Source: Lachnospiraceae bacterium
GTDB taxonomy: Bacteria > Bacillota > Clostridia > Lachnospirales > Lachnospiraceae
Direction of reading: 5' to 3'
NCBI GenBank assembly: GCA_017551165.1
Contig: JAFZMO010000115.1
Span: 1 to 42,685 of the forward strand
DNA: 42,685 nt
Part shown: piece by piece, positions 8,901 through 16,739 of the stretch
How positions within the stretch are numbered: the first letter of the stretch is position 1
How the letters are laid out: every line of letters starts with the position of its first letter
Translations under genes and position numbers: made by a program
The notes under the pieces: model-generated
Database searches by the model: none
Told to the model about the DNA's origin: nothing
What the model saw: the letters and a program-made list of their open reading frames with translations, nothing else

Positions 8901-11900
8901 GCGAAATCAAAGAGTTCCGCTTTAAGACGAACTCTGACGGTACAGTAACGATTACAAGTGCAGATGAGAGTATCGCCAAGGTTTTCACGGATACTGATGG
9001 TAAAGCTAAGATTCAGGCTGTGGGAAATGGCAAGACGAAAATTACGGTAAGCATTGCGGATTCTGACAATTACAAGGCAAACAGCAAAACGATTACCGTA
9101 AATGTTAAAAAGAAGAAACTGGTTCTCCAGTGGAGCAACACAAGCAAGACATATGACAGCAAGGAATTGATTCCTTCCGTGAAGATCAAGACGGAACTTG
9201 TCGGTGAAGACAAGGTCAATGTTGAGATCAGTGTAACGGGATTTGCTTCCGGCAAATACCCGGTACATGCCGGTCAGTATAAGGCAACCGCTTCGCTTAG
9301 CGGCGATCAGGCCGGGAACTATGTACTTGACGCAAGTTCATCAATGAATGCATGGCTTACTATCGATCAGAAGCCTGTACACATTGAATGGACTAAGACG
9401 GAATTCGAGTTTGATGCAACGAATCATATCCCGGAAGCTCAGGTAGTAAAGTCTGAGATTGAAGGCGATGATATCTGTGTGGTAAATGTCAGCAGAGAGA
9501 GCGGTTGCAATGGTTATAAGCCGAAGAAGGAAGCGCATCATGCACAGGCCACCGGTATTACCAATTATATTGAAGGCGGCGAGGCACGGTATTCTGACTA
9601 CAAGCTTGCACCGGATACAAAGAAGACGACAGAATTTTTCGTCAGAAATGTTGCTAAGAGCGTAACACTTGATACCACAAAGTATTCTGTGAAAGAGTAC
9701 ATCATCGGAGTAGATGATACGGAAATCGATGCCACAGATTTGGATCTTTCCGGCCTTAAGCTTATTAAGCACTTCGAATATGAGGACAAAGATATCACGG
9801 CTGAAGAAATCGATATTACGCCGGATATGCTCTCCTTCGAAGGCGCAAAACTTGGTGAGCAGAATGTAACGGTTATCTACAAAGACGAGAAGCTCGGCAC
9901 TGTAGAGGCCGGCACATTTAAGATCGTAATCAAGAAGCAGCTTGAGGTGACCTGGAGCGAAGAATCGCTCGTATACAACGGTAAGCCTCAGGCGCCTCAG
10001 GCAACGATTGATGGCGTCAATGACGCAGAGGGCATTGTTGAGATCGTGACAGATCCGAACGCGAAAGATGCTACAATTGATGAGACTGCTTGCTATATCG
10101 TGAGCGCTAAGGTTGTTAAGGATGATTACGTTCTTGACAGTGACGGAGCGACGGTGGTTTTCCATGAGTATACAATTGAGCCGCAGGAAGTAACGCTTAC
10201 CGGTTGGACAGCCGACAACGCGGCAAATGTAGCGAACTGGAAGGGCACGAAGTTCCTGTTCTGGTATGATGAGAACGCACATTGCCCGATTCCGGTATTC
10301 GATGTTACGCCGGTAAATAACGAAAAGATCTATGAATTGACAGTAGCAGGCGCAGGTGAAGAAGGTGCTCCTTCGAACATCGGTTATTATTCCGTCAGCA
10401 TGGTGATCTCGAACAGCAACTATTGCTTGGTTGAGTCGGAGATTAGCAGCACGACTTCGTTCGCAATCCTTGAGAAGGTTGACGCGACTGAGTTCACGAT
10501 CCGTGTTCCTCAGTGCGGCGAGACCGTTACGCTGTACAGCCCGGTATTCAACAAGGTGATGAGCCTTACTATGCCGAAAGCAGTTATGACAGTTGAAACA
10601 GTAGACGGTGTTGCAGCTCAGGCGATCGCTTGGACGGGTGCAGTCGAAGACGAGACGGATTACACTTGGGCAGTACTTGTCAATGGTATTGAGGGTGTAA
10701 CCTCAGGATACGGTTTCCTGCTTCCGCAGGTTGTGGTAGATGCAGAGGAGGCAGGAGCGTACATTGATCAGGCATATCTGAATGCAATTAATCAGAATAT
10801 GCCGTCCCTGTCGAAAGATGAAAAGACCAAGTCCTTCCAGGTAGAAGGCGACAAGGTTTACACGGTAGTTGCAGTTCTCGCGGTTGACGGAGATGTAGCT
10901 GCGATCGATACGGCAGCAATTGCTAAGGCGATCAAGGTAGCTTCTGATGACGAGAATGTAGCAGTAACGATCCAGCACGTAATTGTTGGTACTAATGCGA
11001 TTGTGGTATTTGCAGACATTACTGCAGTACATAACTACACCGAGTTTGCAGTGACGACGGAGCCTACGGAAGACACGGTCGGCGAGAAGTCCCGCAATTG
11101 TGAATACGCTGGTAATGTTACGCATGTTGACACGGCTGAGATTGACAAGCTGATCCCGGAGAGCATCGAAGTGATTGTTGACGATGTGAAAACGGATTAC
11201 CTCGTAAATGAGGAGCTTGATGTAAGAAACCTGAAGATCAAGGTTACGTACACGGTAGGCAGCACGGCAGAGAAGCCTGTTACCAAGGATATGGTAACCA
11301 ACTTCGATTCCTCCAAGGTTGTAACCGGCAAGGCTGTTACTGTAGAGTACAAGGGCCTGACGGATGATTACAAGATTAACGTAGCCAAGAAGCAGAGCTC
11401 CGTGAAACTTTCGGGCGATGACACGGTTACGAAGGTATATGGTGACAAGCCGTTCGACGTAGAGTTTGAAACGGAAAACGGTACGGCAGTACTCACGAGC
11501 AGTGATGAGAGTGTTGCTAAGATCGTGGACGGTCAGGTTGTGATCGTTGGCGCAGGTACCGCGAAGATCACTGCGAAGATCGCTGAGACCGATGAGGTTA
11601 CGGGATCCGAGGACAGCTTTGATCTTATTGTAAACAAGAAGGTTGTTGGCCTTACATGGTCGAACCTTGAGTTCACCGAGGATGGTCAGGAGCACGTTCC
11701 GTCCGCTGAGGCAACGGGCGTTCTCGAGGGCGACAGCTGCACGGTTACGGTTGAGGGCGCTACGAAGAAGGCCGGTGAGACGATAGCTACGGCAACGAAG
11801 CTTTCCAACGACAACTACGCTCTTCCGGAAGATGCTTCTGTAAAGTTCAAGATCAACGAGAAGAAGACGGCTGAGCCTAAGGATGTAGATCCTGTACAGA

Positions 11901-12700
11901 AGGGCGAGACCGAGCCTGAGAAGAAGGACGAGCCTGAGAAGGTTGAGCCTGAGAAGACTGAGCCCGAGAAGACCGAGCCTGAGAAGACTGAGCCTGAGAA
12001 GACTGAGCCTGAGAAGAAGGACGAGGTTGTTGAGGTTGTTCTGATCGAGATCGGCGACAAGGTTAAGAGAAACTATATCGTAAACGATAAGATCGATCTC
12101 ACCGATGTTACGATCACAGTTAAGACAGCAGACGGCACCAAGGTGGTTCCGGTTACCGAGGATATGGTGACCAATTTCGATACCTCGAAGCCTTCTGACA
12201 ATGTAGAAGTTACGATTACCTACAAGGGTACTTCGAAGCAGTTCAATATCACGGTAGCTGACCTGATCTACTACACGATCGAGGGTAACCTTGCACCGGC
12301 AAGCGGTGAGAACCTTGTTCTCGTTGTACACAGAAGCGTACATGATGAGCTTACGTTCAGCTTGTACCTCGGTACGTACATCGACGGCGTTCTGGTTCCG
12401 CAGACTGCACTCAAGACGTGGTCCGGTTCCCTGAACATGATCATGTACGCTGAGTACATCAAGACGCTGTCGGCAGGCAAGCACAACATTGAGATCCGTT
12501 TTGCAGATGGCAAGGCACTTGCTGAGATTACTGTAGCGAAGGTTGAGACGAACAAGAAGGATGACAGCCAGACTGAGAAGAACACGCCTAAGACCGCGGA
12601 CACGAGCTCCATGGTACTGTGGTTCATCATTCTCGTAGCTGCTGCACTCGCGTTCGTAGCTACCCGCGTATACGCAAACAAGAGGAGAAGCGTTGAGTAA
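5972..12700 (+). CDS. Giant repeat-rich cell-surface protein with variant sortase signal
   Basis: 2,242 residues from the ATG at 5972, chosen because ggagg lies 7 bp upstream and a classic signal peptide follows (basic start, hydrophobic core LAWLLCLVMTVGML, cleavage near AVADG). Residues ~250-520 hold four InlB/Listeria-Bacteroides-type repeats (FLGWYNG, LVGWYKD, FMGWFTD, FIGWTLN). Residues ~530-1400 and ~1890-1960 hold MBG-like repeats that begin with a Trp strand (ITINWNN, LTLTWSS, LVLQWSN, EVTWSEE, GLTWSNL). Bacterial Ig-like units with SSDESVAKI-type cores occur near 790, 970 and 1810. A Pro-Glu-Lys spacer covers ~1980-2015. The end is TPKTAD (about 2206), a hydrophobic helix and ANKRRSVE, a sortase-type wall anchor. 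The likely role is adhesion or a wall stalk; no enzyme domain is visible. GC is lower than in the flanks. Confidence 0.9.
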   Translation: MRKCKRWMRRSLAWLLCLVMTVGMLSTAAVADGEKTNAVGSTVKLSAVTEADKTKASNLLKGVTITSLSDYMWRDEEVVPYFESTIKISNAGDWGKYKVLVKWEMKLPTEAETEWRYAGTDGVTPEPKPQEPGAYYVKQESDGPGPHRVTYVGVTRKMSFTSDTARKQIGNGMEHRCTVYVVKVNSDNTYEEIASKSTNAAKILLAVNYEKANYGWYSIGHGMDYGYYSTTEFVQGGTKADGTKKPAQQLYDENSKYSFLGWYNGSQPYDFTKPVSSILTLTPEFGTVVSFDTKGIGDAIAPANVVKGKHVSKPAITGADDYNLVGWYKDAAFTQEYDFNKTIEANFPGMNNSYKAITLYAKLEKKITYLNVKLHLYYNGHGLGKPDQTITVVEGSTLAETCAANEVNYGKFLNPVCNGSHTFMGWFTDAAFKNSFDVNNTTFDKTITDLHALWGFEVTFDVGNHGADAIEPQVVKDGGTVTQPDAPVATDDYTFIGWTLNGSAYNFSSEVNDKITLVANWKKNKQVIDLEKIENFTYDGKTHSVSIVDENGNALSGIESKNYNLTIKKDNATVTSIKDAGKYTVTLTLTEAGKQNYELKGNKTSIEVKFTVSPKVVERINWTTGTLTYNADNQAPEATVAVFEGDKCTVTVSGQKKEVGANYTATAVSLSNNNYSIGTSTVDVTKKFSIEQKEITINWNNETPYKYNGTPQGPTFAYEGVYKVDEKNVVLTAGYTRKGSNATSTHTSVGEYTAKVTMSGTASKNYKLPVNSTVDFKIVQNAGTIEWKVTGNQTIEYGNTLEVTYDKHESDGTVTVSSNKTSVATVSAGANGKVTVTAVGVGEAEITAKLASTTNYSGKEAKFKVVVTQKTLTLTWSSQSEFTFNGENQWRKVTKVEGIVSWQGKKDDVSVNVVVTKRGSETELEEYSGVGKYTSVAKLAGKSAANYKLPANASQNFEIKPATTTIEELKDLELTYGEIKEFRFKTNSDGTVTITSADESIAKVFTDTDGKAKIQAVGNGKTKITVSIADSDNYKANSKTITVNVKKKKLVLQWSNTSKTYDSKELIPSVKIKTELVGEDKVNVEISVTGFASGKYPVHAGQYKATASLSGDQAGNYVLDASSSMNAWLTIDQKPVHIEWTKTEFEFDATNHIPEAQVVKSEIEGDDICVVNVSRESGCNGYKPKKEAHHAQATGITNYIEGGEARYSDYKLAPDTKKTTEFFVRNVAKSVTLDTTKYSVKEYIIGVDDTEIDATDLDLSGLKLIKHFEYEDKDITAEEIDITPDMLSFEGAKLGEQNVTVIYKDEKLGTVEAGTFKIVIKKQLEVTWSEESLVYNGKPQAPQATIDGVNDAEGIVEIVTDPNAKDATIDETACYIVSAKVVKDDYVLDSDGATVVFHEYTIEPQEVTLTGWTADNAANVANWKGTKFLFWYDENAHCPIPVFDVTPVNNEKIYELTVAGAGEEGAPSNIGYYSVSMVISNSNYCLVESEISSTTSFAILEKVDATEFTIRVPQCGETVTLYSPVFNKVMSLTMPKAVMTVETVDGVAAQAIAWTGAVEDETDYTWAVLVNGIEGVTSGYGFLLPQVVVDAEEAGAYIDQAYLNAINQNMPSLSKDEKTKSFQVEGDKVYTVVAVLAVDGDVAAIDTAAIAKAIKVASDDENVAVTIQHVIVGTNAIVVFADITAVHNYTEFAVTTEPTEDTVGEKSRNCEYAGNVTHVDTAEIDKLIPESIEVIVDDVKTDYLVNEELDVRNLKIKVTYTVGSTAEKPVTKDMVTNFDSSKVVTGKAVTVEYKGLTDDYKINVAKKQSSVKLSGDDTVTKVYGDKPFDVEFETENGTAVLTSSDESVAKIVDGQVVIVGAGTAKITAKIAETDEVTGSEDSFDLIVNKKVVGLTWSNLEFTEDGQEHVPSAEATGVLEGDSCTVTVEGATKKAGETIATATKLSNDNYALPEDASVKFKINEKKTAEPKDVDPVQKGETEPEKKDEPEKVEPEKTEPEKTEPEKTEPEKTEPEKKDEVVEVVLIEIGDKVKRNYIVNDKIDLTDVTITVKTADGTKVVPVTEDMVTNFDTSKPSDNVEVTITYKGTSKQFNITVADLIYYTIEGNLAPASGENLVLVVHRSVHDELTFSLYLGTYIDGVLVPQTALKTWSGSLNMIMYAEYIKTLSAGKHNIEIRFADGKALAEITVAKVETNKKDDSQTEKNTPKTADTSSMVLWFIILVAAALAFVATRVYANKRRSVE
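11926..12020 (+). repeat. 15-bp tandem repeat encoding EPEKT units
   Basis: A gagcctgagaagact unit is repeated about six times with few changes, encoding an EPEKT/EPEKKDE spacer. Such repeats are prone to copy-number change by slippage and would alter the length of the wall-spanning stalk of the surface protein. Confidence 0.85.
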
Positions 12701-12776
12701 TTGAAATAACGGAGGTGGGCGCGTAAAGCGCATTCCATAAGGGATGATTGATATCACCCCGAACCCTCAAACACAA

Positions 12777-12815
12777 AAACAGACCACATTCGGTCCCCCC
12801 GGATGTGGTCTGTTT
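12777..12815. terminator. Bidirectional terminator between the surface protein and GH5 gene
   Basis: A 13-bp perfect stem, aaacagaccacat (12777-12789) with atgtggtctgttt (12803-12815), lies between convergent genes. The T run is better on the minus strand (tttttgtgttt), so it serves mainly the GH5 gene. Confidence 0.85.
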
Positions 12816-12881
12816 CCCTTTGTAGTGAGTCCGGAAATCAGTGCCGAAAACACGTATTCCCGAAGTCTGTTTCCGTTTGTA

Positions 12882-13922
12882 TTATTCGCCCTTGATAAAT
12901 CCGAGCAGACGGTCGCGCACACTGTCCATCCGCGCATCGTCGATGCCGAAGTCCATGCGGCGGAAGCTCCATGCTGCGGAGCCGATCCCGTGGCGCTTGA
13001 GAGCCTTGTGGAAAGCCTCGTACCACAGCAGCGTCTCCTCCGGGGAGACGAGGTCGATGACGCCGTACTCGCCGCAGTACAGCGGTACGTTGCGCTCCTC
13101 GGCCGCCGCGATCGCGTCTGCGAAGAGCGTCTCAAAGTAGCTCTCATCCGGCGTTGCGTTCGGATCGAACTGTGCAAATGATGCGGAAAATGCTGCGCCC
13201 AGCTGTTCCTCGCTTCCCTTCGCGTACTCTGCGTAGGTCTGCAGGAACGGGCAGCGGAAGCTGTGGTCCATCGAGGCGATCCACGTTGCACCCTGGTGCG
13301 TGAACAGCAGCGGTTCGTAGCAGTGGAAGTTGTAGATGATGTTCTCGTCCTGCGGCGGCGCGATGTCGCGCACGGCAACGACGCTGTTGTTGTAGTATCC
13401 GCCGACGAGGATCTTAGTGTTCGGCGCGATGGGGCGGATCCTGCGGATGCACTCGGTCGCGATGCGATTCCAGGTGTCGCAGTATTCCTTGTCCGTGACC
13501 TCGTTCAGAAGCTCGAACGCAACCGAGTCAGAGAAGTCACCGTAGCGCTCCGCAAATGCCTCCCAGATGCGGTAGAAGAGCTCCTGGTAGCGCTCGCTCT
13601 CGAAGAAACCGTTCTCGTGCACGGCAGGATCAAACGAGAAGCCCGGCGTGCGGTGCAGATCAAGGATCATGTTGAGGCCGTTGGCGCGGCACTCGGCGAT
13701 CGCAAAATCGAGGTAGCGGAAACCATTTTCCAAAAAGATCCCGCCGTTGTCCATGATCAGGTCGTAGTCGACCGGAACGCGGATGTGGTCAAGCCCCCAG
13801 GCCTTCACCTTGGCGAAGTCCTCGGAGTGGATGAACGTGTCGTAGTGGCTGACGGTATGCTCGCACTGGGAGAGCCAGCCGCCGAAGTTGATACCGTGCT
13901 CATAGCCTGTAAACTGTTTCAT
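12882..13922 (-). CDS. Glycoside hydrolase family 5 protein (cellulase/mannanase-like)
   Basis: 346 residues from the ATG at 13922, which has aggaga upstream; a longer in-frame extension lacks such a site. GH5 landmarks are in order: the opening INFGGWLS, the barrel strand HIRVPVDYDLI, NMILDLHRTPG, the acid/base glutamate in FELLNEV (about 145-151), and the nucleophile glutamate in YCGEYGV near residue 290. Both catalytic glutamates appear intact. Family members cleave beta-1,4-glucans, mannans or related glycosides; the substrate cannot be read from sequence. No signal peptide is present, suggesting action on imported oligosaccharides inside the cell. It lies 85 bp after ispE on the same strand. 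Confidence 0.9.
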   Translation of the reverse strand: MKQFTGYEHGINFGGWLSQCEHTVSHYDTFIHSEDFAKVKAWGLDHIRVPVDYDLIMDNGGIFLENGFRYLDFAIAECRANGLNMILDLHRTPGFSFDPAVHENGFFESERYQELFYRIWEAFAERYGDFSDSVAFELLNEVTDKEYCDTWNRIATECIRRIRPIAPNTKILVGGYYNNSVVAVRDIAPPQDENIIYNFHCYEPLLFTHQGATWIASMDHSFRCPFLQTYAEYAKGSEEQLGAAFSASFAQFDPNATPDESYFETLFADAIAAAEERNVPLYCGEYGVIDLVSPEETLLWYEAFHKALKRHGIGSAAWSFRRMDFGIDDARMDSVRDRLLGFIKGE

Positions 13923-14007
13923 AACATTTCTCCTGATATACGCTAATATACGTGTAATTGTGCCGGTCTTGCCGGCGTGGTGTCTGCTCCTGCTGGTCGG
14001 GATGTTC

Positions 14008-14871
14008 TCACGGCTGCAGCGGCTGTACAAGATACGTCTCGCTGCCGTAAGGGCCGACCTTGAAGTGCATGTAGGCGAACGACGCCGCCGATTTGGTCGG
14101 GAAGATGCCGAAGACCGTGGGGCCGGAGCCGCTCATGAGAACGCCGTCCGCGCCGAGGCTCTGCATCTGGGTCTTGATCGTCGCGATCTCCGGGCAGTGT
14201 GCGAGCGTTACGCTCTCAAGCACATTGCCGAGCCGCGAGGTGACTCCGACATAGTTGCCGCTGCGGATCGCGGAGATCATGCCGTCCACGTCGGGGTGTT
14301 GGATCGTGTCCATGTCGAGGTTCTTGTAGACGAAACTCGTCGAGACGCCGACCGGAGGCTTCACGAGCAGTATGTGGCAGCGGGGCATTGCAGGCAGAGG
14401 CGTCACGATCTCGCCGATGCCTTCCGCGAGGGCGGTCCCGCCGCCCACGCAGTACGGGATGTCCGCACCGAGTGTCACGCCGAGCTTCTGCAGCTGCTCT
14501 GTCGTCAGGCCGAGCTCAAACAGGCGGTTGATGCCGCGGAGCGTCGCAGCAGCGTCCGAGCTGCCGCCGGCCATGCCTGCGGCCATGGGGATGCATTTGT
14601 CGAGCACGATGCGAACGCCGCGCTGCACGTTGCATTTCGTCATCAAAAGCTGTGCCGCGTCGTAGACGAGGTTGCCGGGGCCTGCCGGAAGATCGGCGTC
14701 GCCGACAGAGAGCGTGATACCGGGAGTATCACTCGCGTACAACGTCAGCGTGTCGTGCAGATCGACGGTCTGCATGATCATGCGCACATCGTGGTATCCG
14801 TTCTCCCGAACGCCCGTGACGTCGAGCGCCAGGTTCAGTTTTGCGTATGCAAATTCGGTCGTAGATTTCAT
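14008..14871 (-). CDS. ispE: 4-diphosphocytidyl-2-C-methyl-D-erythritol kinase
   Basis: 287 residues, normal for IspE. It phosphorylates the 2-hydroxyl of CDP-ME in the non-mevalonate (MEP) route to isoprenoids, in the cytoplasm. The start AKLNLALDV carries the catalytic lysine (K11). The GHMP-kinase glycine/serine ATP loop PMAAGMAGGSSDAAA is at 95-109. LGADIPYCV near 135-142 carries the catalytic aspartate (D137). MSGSGPTVFGIF near the end is the third GHMP motif. A ribosome site (ggaggt) and a strong promoter precede it. It is divergent from ddl, so two envelope-precursor genes share an upstream region. Confidence 0.96.
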   Translation of the reverse strand: MKSTTEFAYAKLNLALDVTGVRENGYHDVRMIMQTVDLHDTLTLYASDTPGITLSVGDADLPAGPGNLVYDAAQLLMTKCNVQRGVRIVLDKCIPMAAGMAGGSSDAAATLRGINRLFELGLTTEQLQKLGVTLGADIPYCVGGGTALAEGIGEIVTPLPAMPRCHILLVKPPVGVSTSFVYKNLDMDTIQHPDVDGMISAIRSGNYVGVTSRLGNVLESVTLAHCPEIATIKTQMQSLGADGVLMSGSGPTVFGIFPTKSAASFAYMHFKVGPYGSETYLVQPLQP

Positions 14872-14894
14872 ACCGAATTACCTCCTTTTCTTGT

Positions 14895-14923
14895 AGTATA
14901 CGGGCATTTTACGGAAAATGCAA
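14895..14923 (-). promoter_or_regulatory. Promoter for ispE
   Basis: On the minus strand, TTGCAT (14923-14918), a 17-bp spacer and TATACT (14900-14895). The -10 is only about 25 bp from the start codon, so the leader is very short. Confidence 0.7.
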
Positions 14924-14968
14924 GCGGCACAAGCGCGCAAAAAACAGTACGTTTCTATTTGGCGGAGA

Positions 14969-14997
14969 TTTGCATTTTCCGAAAGATATGGTACAAT
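14969..14997 (+). promoter_or_regulatory. Promoter for ddl
   Basis: TTTGCAT around 14969-14975, a 16-17 bp spacer and TACAAT (14992-14997), preceded by GG. It shares the TTGCATTTTCCG block with the divergent ispE promoter. Confidence 0.65.
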
Positions 14998-15040
14998 AAG
15001 GTGACGCGCCGCGGGGGCGGTGCGGGAATGGAGGACAGCA

Positions 15041-16093
15041 ATGAAAAAGACGGTTGCGATTTTGTTCGGAGGCCAGTCGTCGGAGCACGATGTATCGTGC
15101 GTGTCCGGCGCGACGGTGATCCGAAATCTGGATACGGAGAAATATGACGCGCTGCTGATCGGCATCACGAAGGACGGCCGCTGGCTTGCCGTGGACTCGG
15201 TCGAGAGCGTGGAGAACGGGAGCTGGAAGAAGGGCACGACGACGGCGATCATCTCGCCCGACCGCAGCCGTAAGGGCGTTCTGCTGGTCGACGGCGACAA
15301 GGTGACGTTCCGCGCGGTGGACGTGATCTTCCCCGTGTTGCACGGCCTCTACGGTGAGGACGGCACGGTGCAGGGCCTGTTCACGCTCGCGGGCATCCCG
15401 TACGTCGGCTGCGGCGTGCTGTGCTCGGCGGTTTCGATGGACAAGCTGTACACGAAGATCGTGGTCGACACGCTCGGCATCCGCCAGGCGAAGTTCGTCG
15501 CGGTGTTCGGGCATGAGCTCACGGATATGGACGCGTGCGTGGCGCGCGTGGAGGAGGCTCTGTCGTACCCCGTGTTCGTCAAGCCTTCGAATGCGGGCTC
15601 GTCGAAGGGCGTCAACAAGGCGCACGACCGCAAAGAGCTGATCTACGCTTTGAAGGAGGCTTCGTACCACGATCGCAAGATCCTCGTCGAGGAGACGATC
15701 GTCGGTCGCGAGATCGAGTGCGCGGTGATCGGTGACGGACGCACCGTGGACGCGAGCGGCGTCGGCGAGATCCTGGCTGCCGACGAGTTCTACAGCTACG
15801 ATGCCAAATACAACAACGAGGAGTCCCGCACGGTCATCGGACCGGAGCTGCCGGAGGGCAAGGAGGAGGAATTCCGCGAGGATGCGAGAAGCATTTTCCG
15901 TGCTCTGGATGGTTTCGGACTCTCCCGCGTCGACTTTTTCCTCGAGAAGGACACGAACGAGGTCGTATTTAACGAGATCAACACGCTGCCCGGCTTCACC
16001 TCGATCAGCATGTATCCGATGCTGTGGGGCGCGAAGGGGATCGACAAGAAGGCGCTTGTGACGAAGCTGATCGAGCTCGCGCCGCTTCGATGA
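15041..16093 (+). CDS. ddl: D-alanine--D-alanine ligase
   Basis: 350 residues from the ATG at 15041, which has gagga just upstream and begins with the family opening KKTVAILFGGQSSEHDVS. It is an ATP-grasp enzyme that joins two D-alanines for the peptidoglycan stem peptide. Visible motifs are LYGEDGTVQGLF (about 106), FVKPSNAGSSKGV (about 178-190) for ATP binding, and VVFNEINTLPGFTS (about 307-320) with the metal-binding Glu and Asn. The omega-loop reads YDAKYNN, the tyrosine form found in D-Ala-D-Ala enzymes rather than D-Ala-D-lactate ligases, so vancomycin-type substitution is not suggested. The DUF1934 gene follows 24 bp later. Confidence 0.96.
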   Translation: MKKTVAILFGGQSSEHDVSCVSGATVIRNLDTEKYDALLIGITKDGRWLAVDSVESVENGSWKKGTTTAIISPDRSRKGVLLVDGDKVTFRAVDVIFPVLHGLYGEDGTVQGLFTLAGIPYVGCGVLCSAVSMDKLYTKIVVDTLGIRQAKFVAVFGHELTDMDACVARVEEALSYPVFVKPSNAGSSKGVNKAHDRKELIYALKEASYHDRKILVEETIVGREIECAVIGDGRTVDASGVGEILAADEFYSYDAKYNNEESRTVIGPELPEGKEEEFREDARSIFRALDGFGLSRVDFFLEKDTNEVVFNEINTLPGFTSISMYPMLWGAKGIDKKALVTKLIELAPLR

Positions 16094-16117
16094 TAACAAT
16101 TGTTTCGGTGATAACGA

Positions 16118-16555
16118 ATGGATGTGCTTTTGAACATTACCGGGATCGCGCGGTCGGACACGGAGGACGTGTCGGAATCGCTGGTCCGCGGCCAGTACTA
16201 CAAGAAGGACGATGACTACTACCTCTTCTACGATGGGGTGGATGACGAGACGCCGCAGCTGATCACGCACCACCGCATTATCGTGCGCGAGGGCAAGCGC
16301 GTTGAGGTGCAGCGCACCGGCGCGATCCGCACGACGATGATCATCGTTCCCGGCGAGCTGAACCAGTGCAACTACTCGACGCCGTACGGTGTGCTGCTCC
16401 TGGACTTCTGGGGCGTGTCGCTGAGCGTTGAGGAGCGGGAGTTCGGCGTGCGGATCGAGATGGAGTACGAGATCCGCATCGACAACCTCGTCGTGTCGCA
16501 CAACACCCTCATTCTGGACGCGACTGCGGTGCCGGAGGAGATGACGGAGGCATAG
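16118..16555 (+). CDS. DUF1934 (YwiB-like) beta-barrel protein
   Basis: 145 residues. The pattern of short beta strands fits the DUF1934/YwiB family, small calycin-like barrels common in Bacillota: an opening ITGIARSDTED, a KDDDYYLFYDG strand, EVQRTGAIRTTMIIVPGE, a TPYGVLLLDFWG strand and the final IRIDNLVVSHN. Function is unknown. It sits 24 bp downstream of ddl with a weak ribosome site, so it is probably translated from the ddl message. A strong terminator follows at 16569. Confidence 0.8.
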   Translation: MDVLLNITGIARSDTEDVSESLVRGQYYKKDDDYYLFYDGVDDETPQLITHHRIIVREGKRVEVQRTGAIRTTMIIVPGELNQCNYSTPYGVLLLDFWGVSLSVEEREFGVRIEMEYEIRIDNLVVSHNTLILDATAVPEEMTEA

Positions 16556-16568
16556 TAAGAAGCATATA

Positions 16569-16598
16569 GTGCGCAACTTGATGGTTGCGCACTTTTTT
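16569..16598 (+). terminator. Terminator after the ddl-DUF1934 operon
   Basis: Perfect 9-bp stem gtgcgcaac/gttgcgcac (16569-16577 with 16584-16592), a 6-base loop and six T. Confidence 0.9.
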
Positions 16599-16612
16599 GT
16601 GCGATAAGCGAA

Positions 16613-16646
16613 TGCCCTCGATGAAAGCTAGCATACGTATCGAGGG
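16613..16646. repeat. Inverted repeat in the non-coding stretch
   Basis: gccctcgat (16613-16621) pairs with atcgagggc (16638-16646) across a 16-base loop. It has no T run. It opens the roughly 560-bp gene-free stretch 16600-17158. Confidence 0.6.
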
Positions 16647-16658
16647 CCCGAAGGAAAA

Positions 16659-16727
16659 GGTAAGTTGAAAGTCGAGGCTGAAAGGCAAGGCAAAAGGCAA
16701 GTCGAAAGCCGAGGTTGAAAGGCAATG
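16659..16727. repeat. 37-bp-spaced direct repeat
   Basis: Two copies of a 32-base segment start at 16659 and 16696 (27 of 32 bases equal by eye), with cores tgaaaggcaa. The stretch is purine-rich and has no convincing gene. Confidence 0.7.
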
Positions 16728-16739
16728 CTGGCGGGCGAT

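Noticed and set aside
10703-12757. A 684-residue open frame on the minus strand inside the surface-protein gene
   Set aside because: It is antisense to a gene with a signal peptide, repeats and wall anchor, has Leu/Arg-rich low-complexity sequence opposite the EPEKT repeat, and lacks a ribosome site.
14909-16576. A 555-residue minus-strand frame over ddl and DUF1934
   Set aside because: It mirrors conserved genes in GC-rich DNA, is rich in His, Arg and Leu as expected for a shadow frame, and matches no family.
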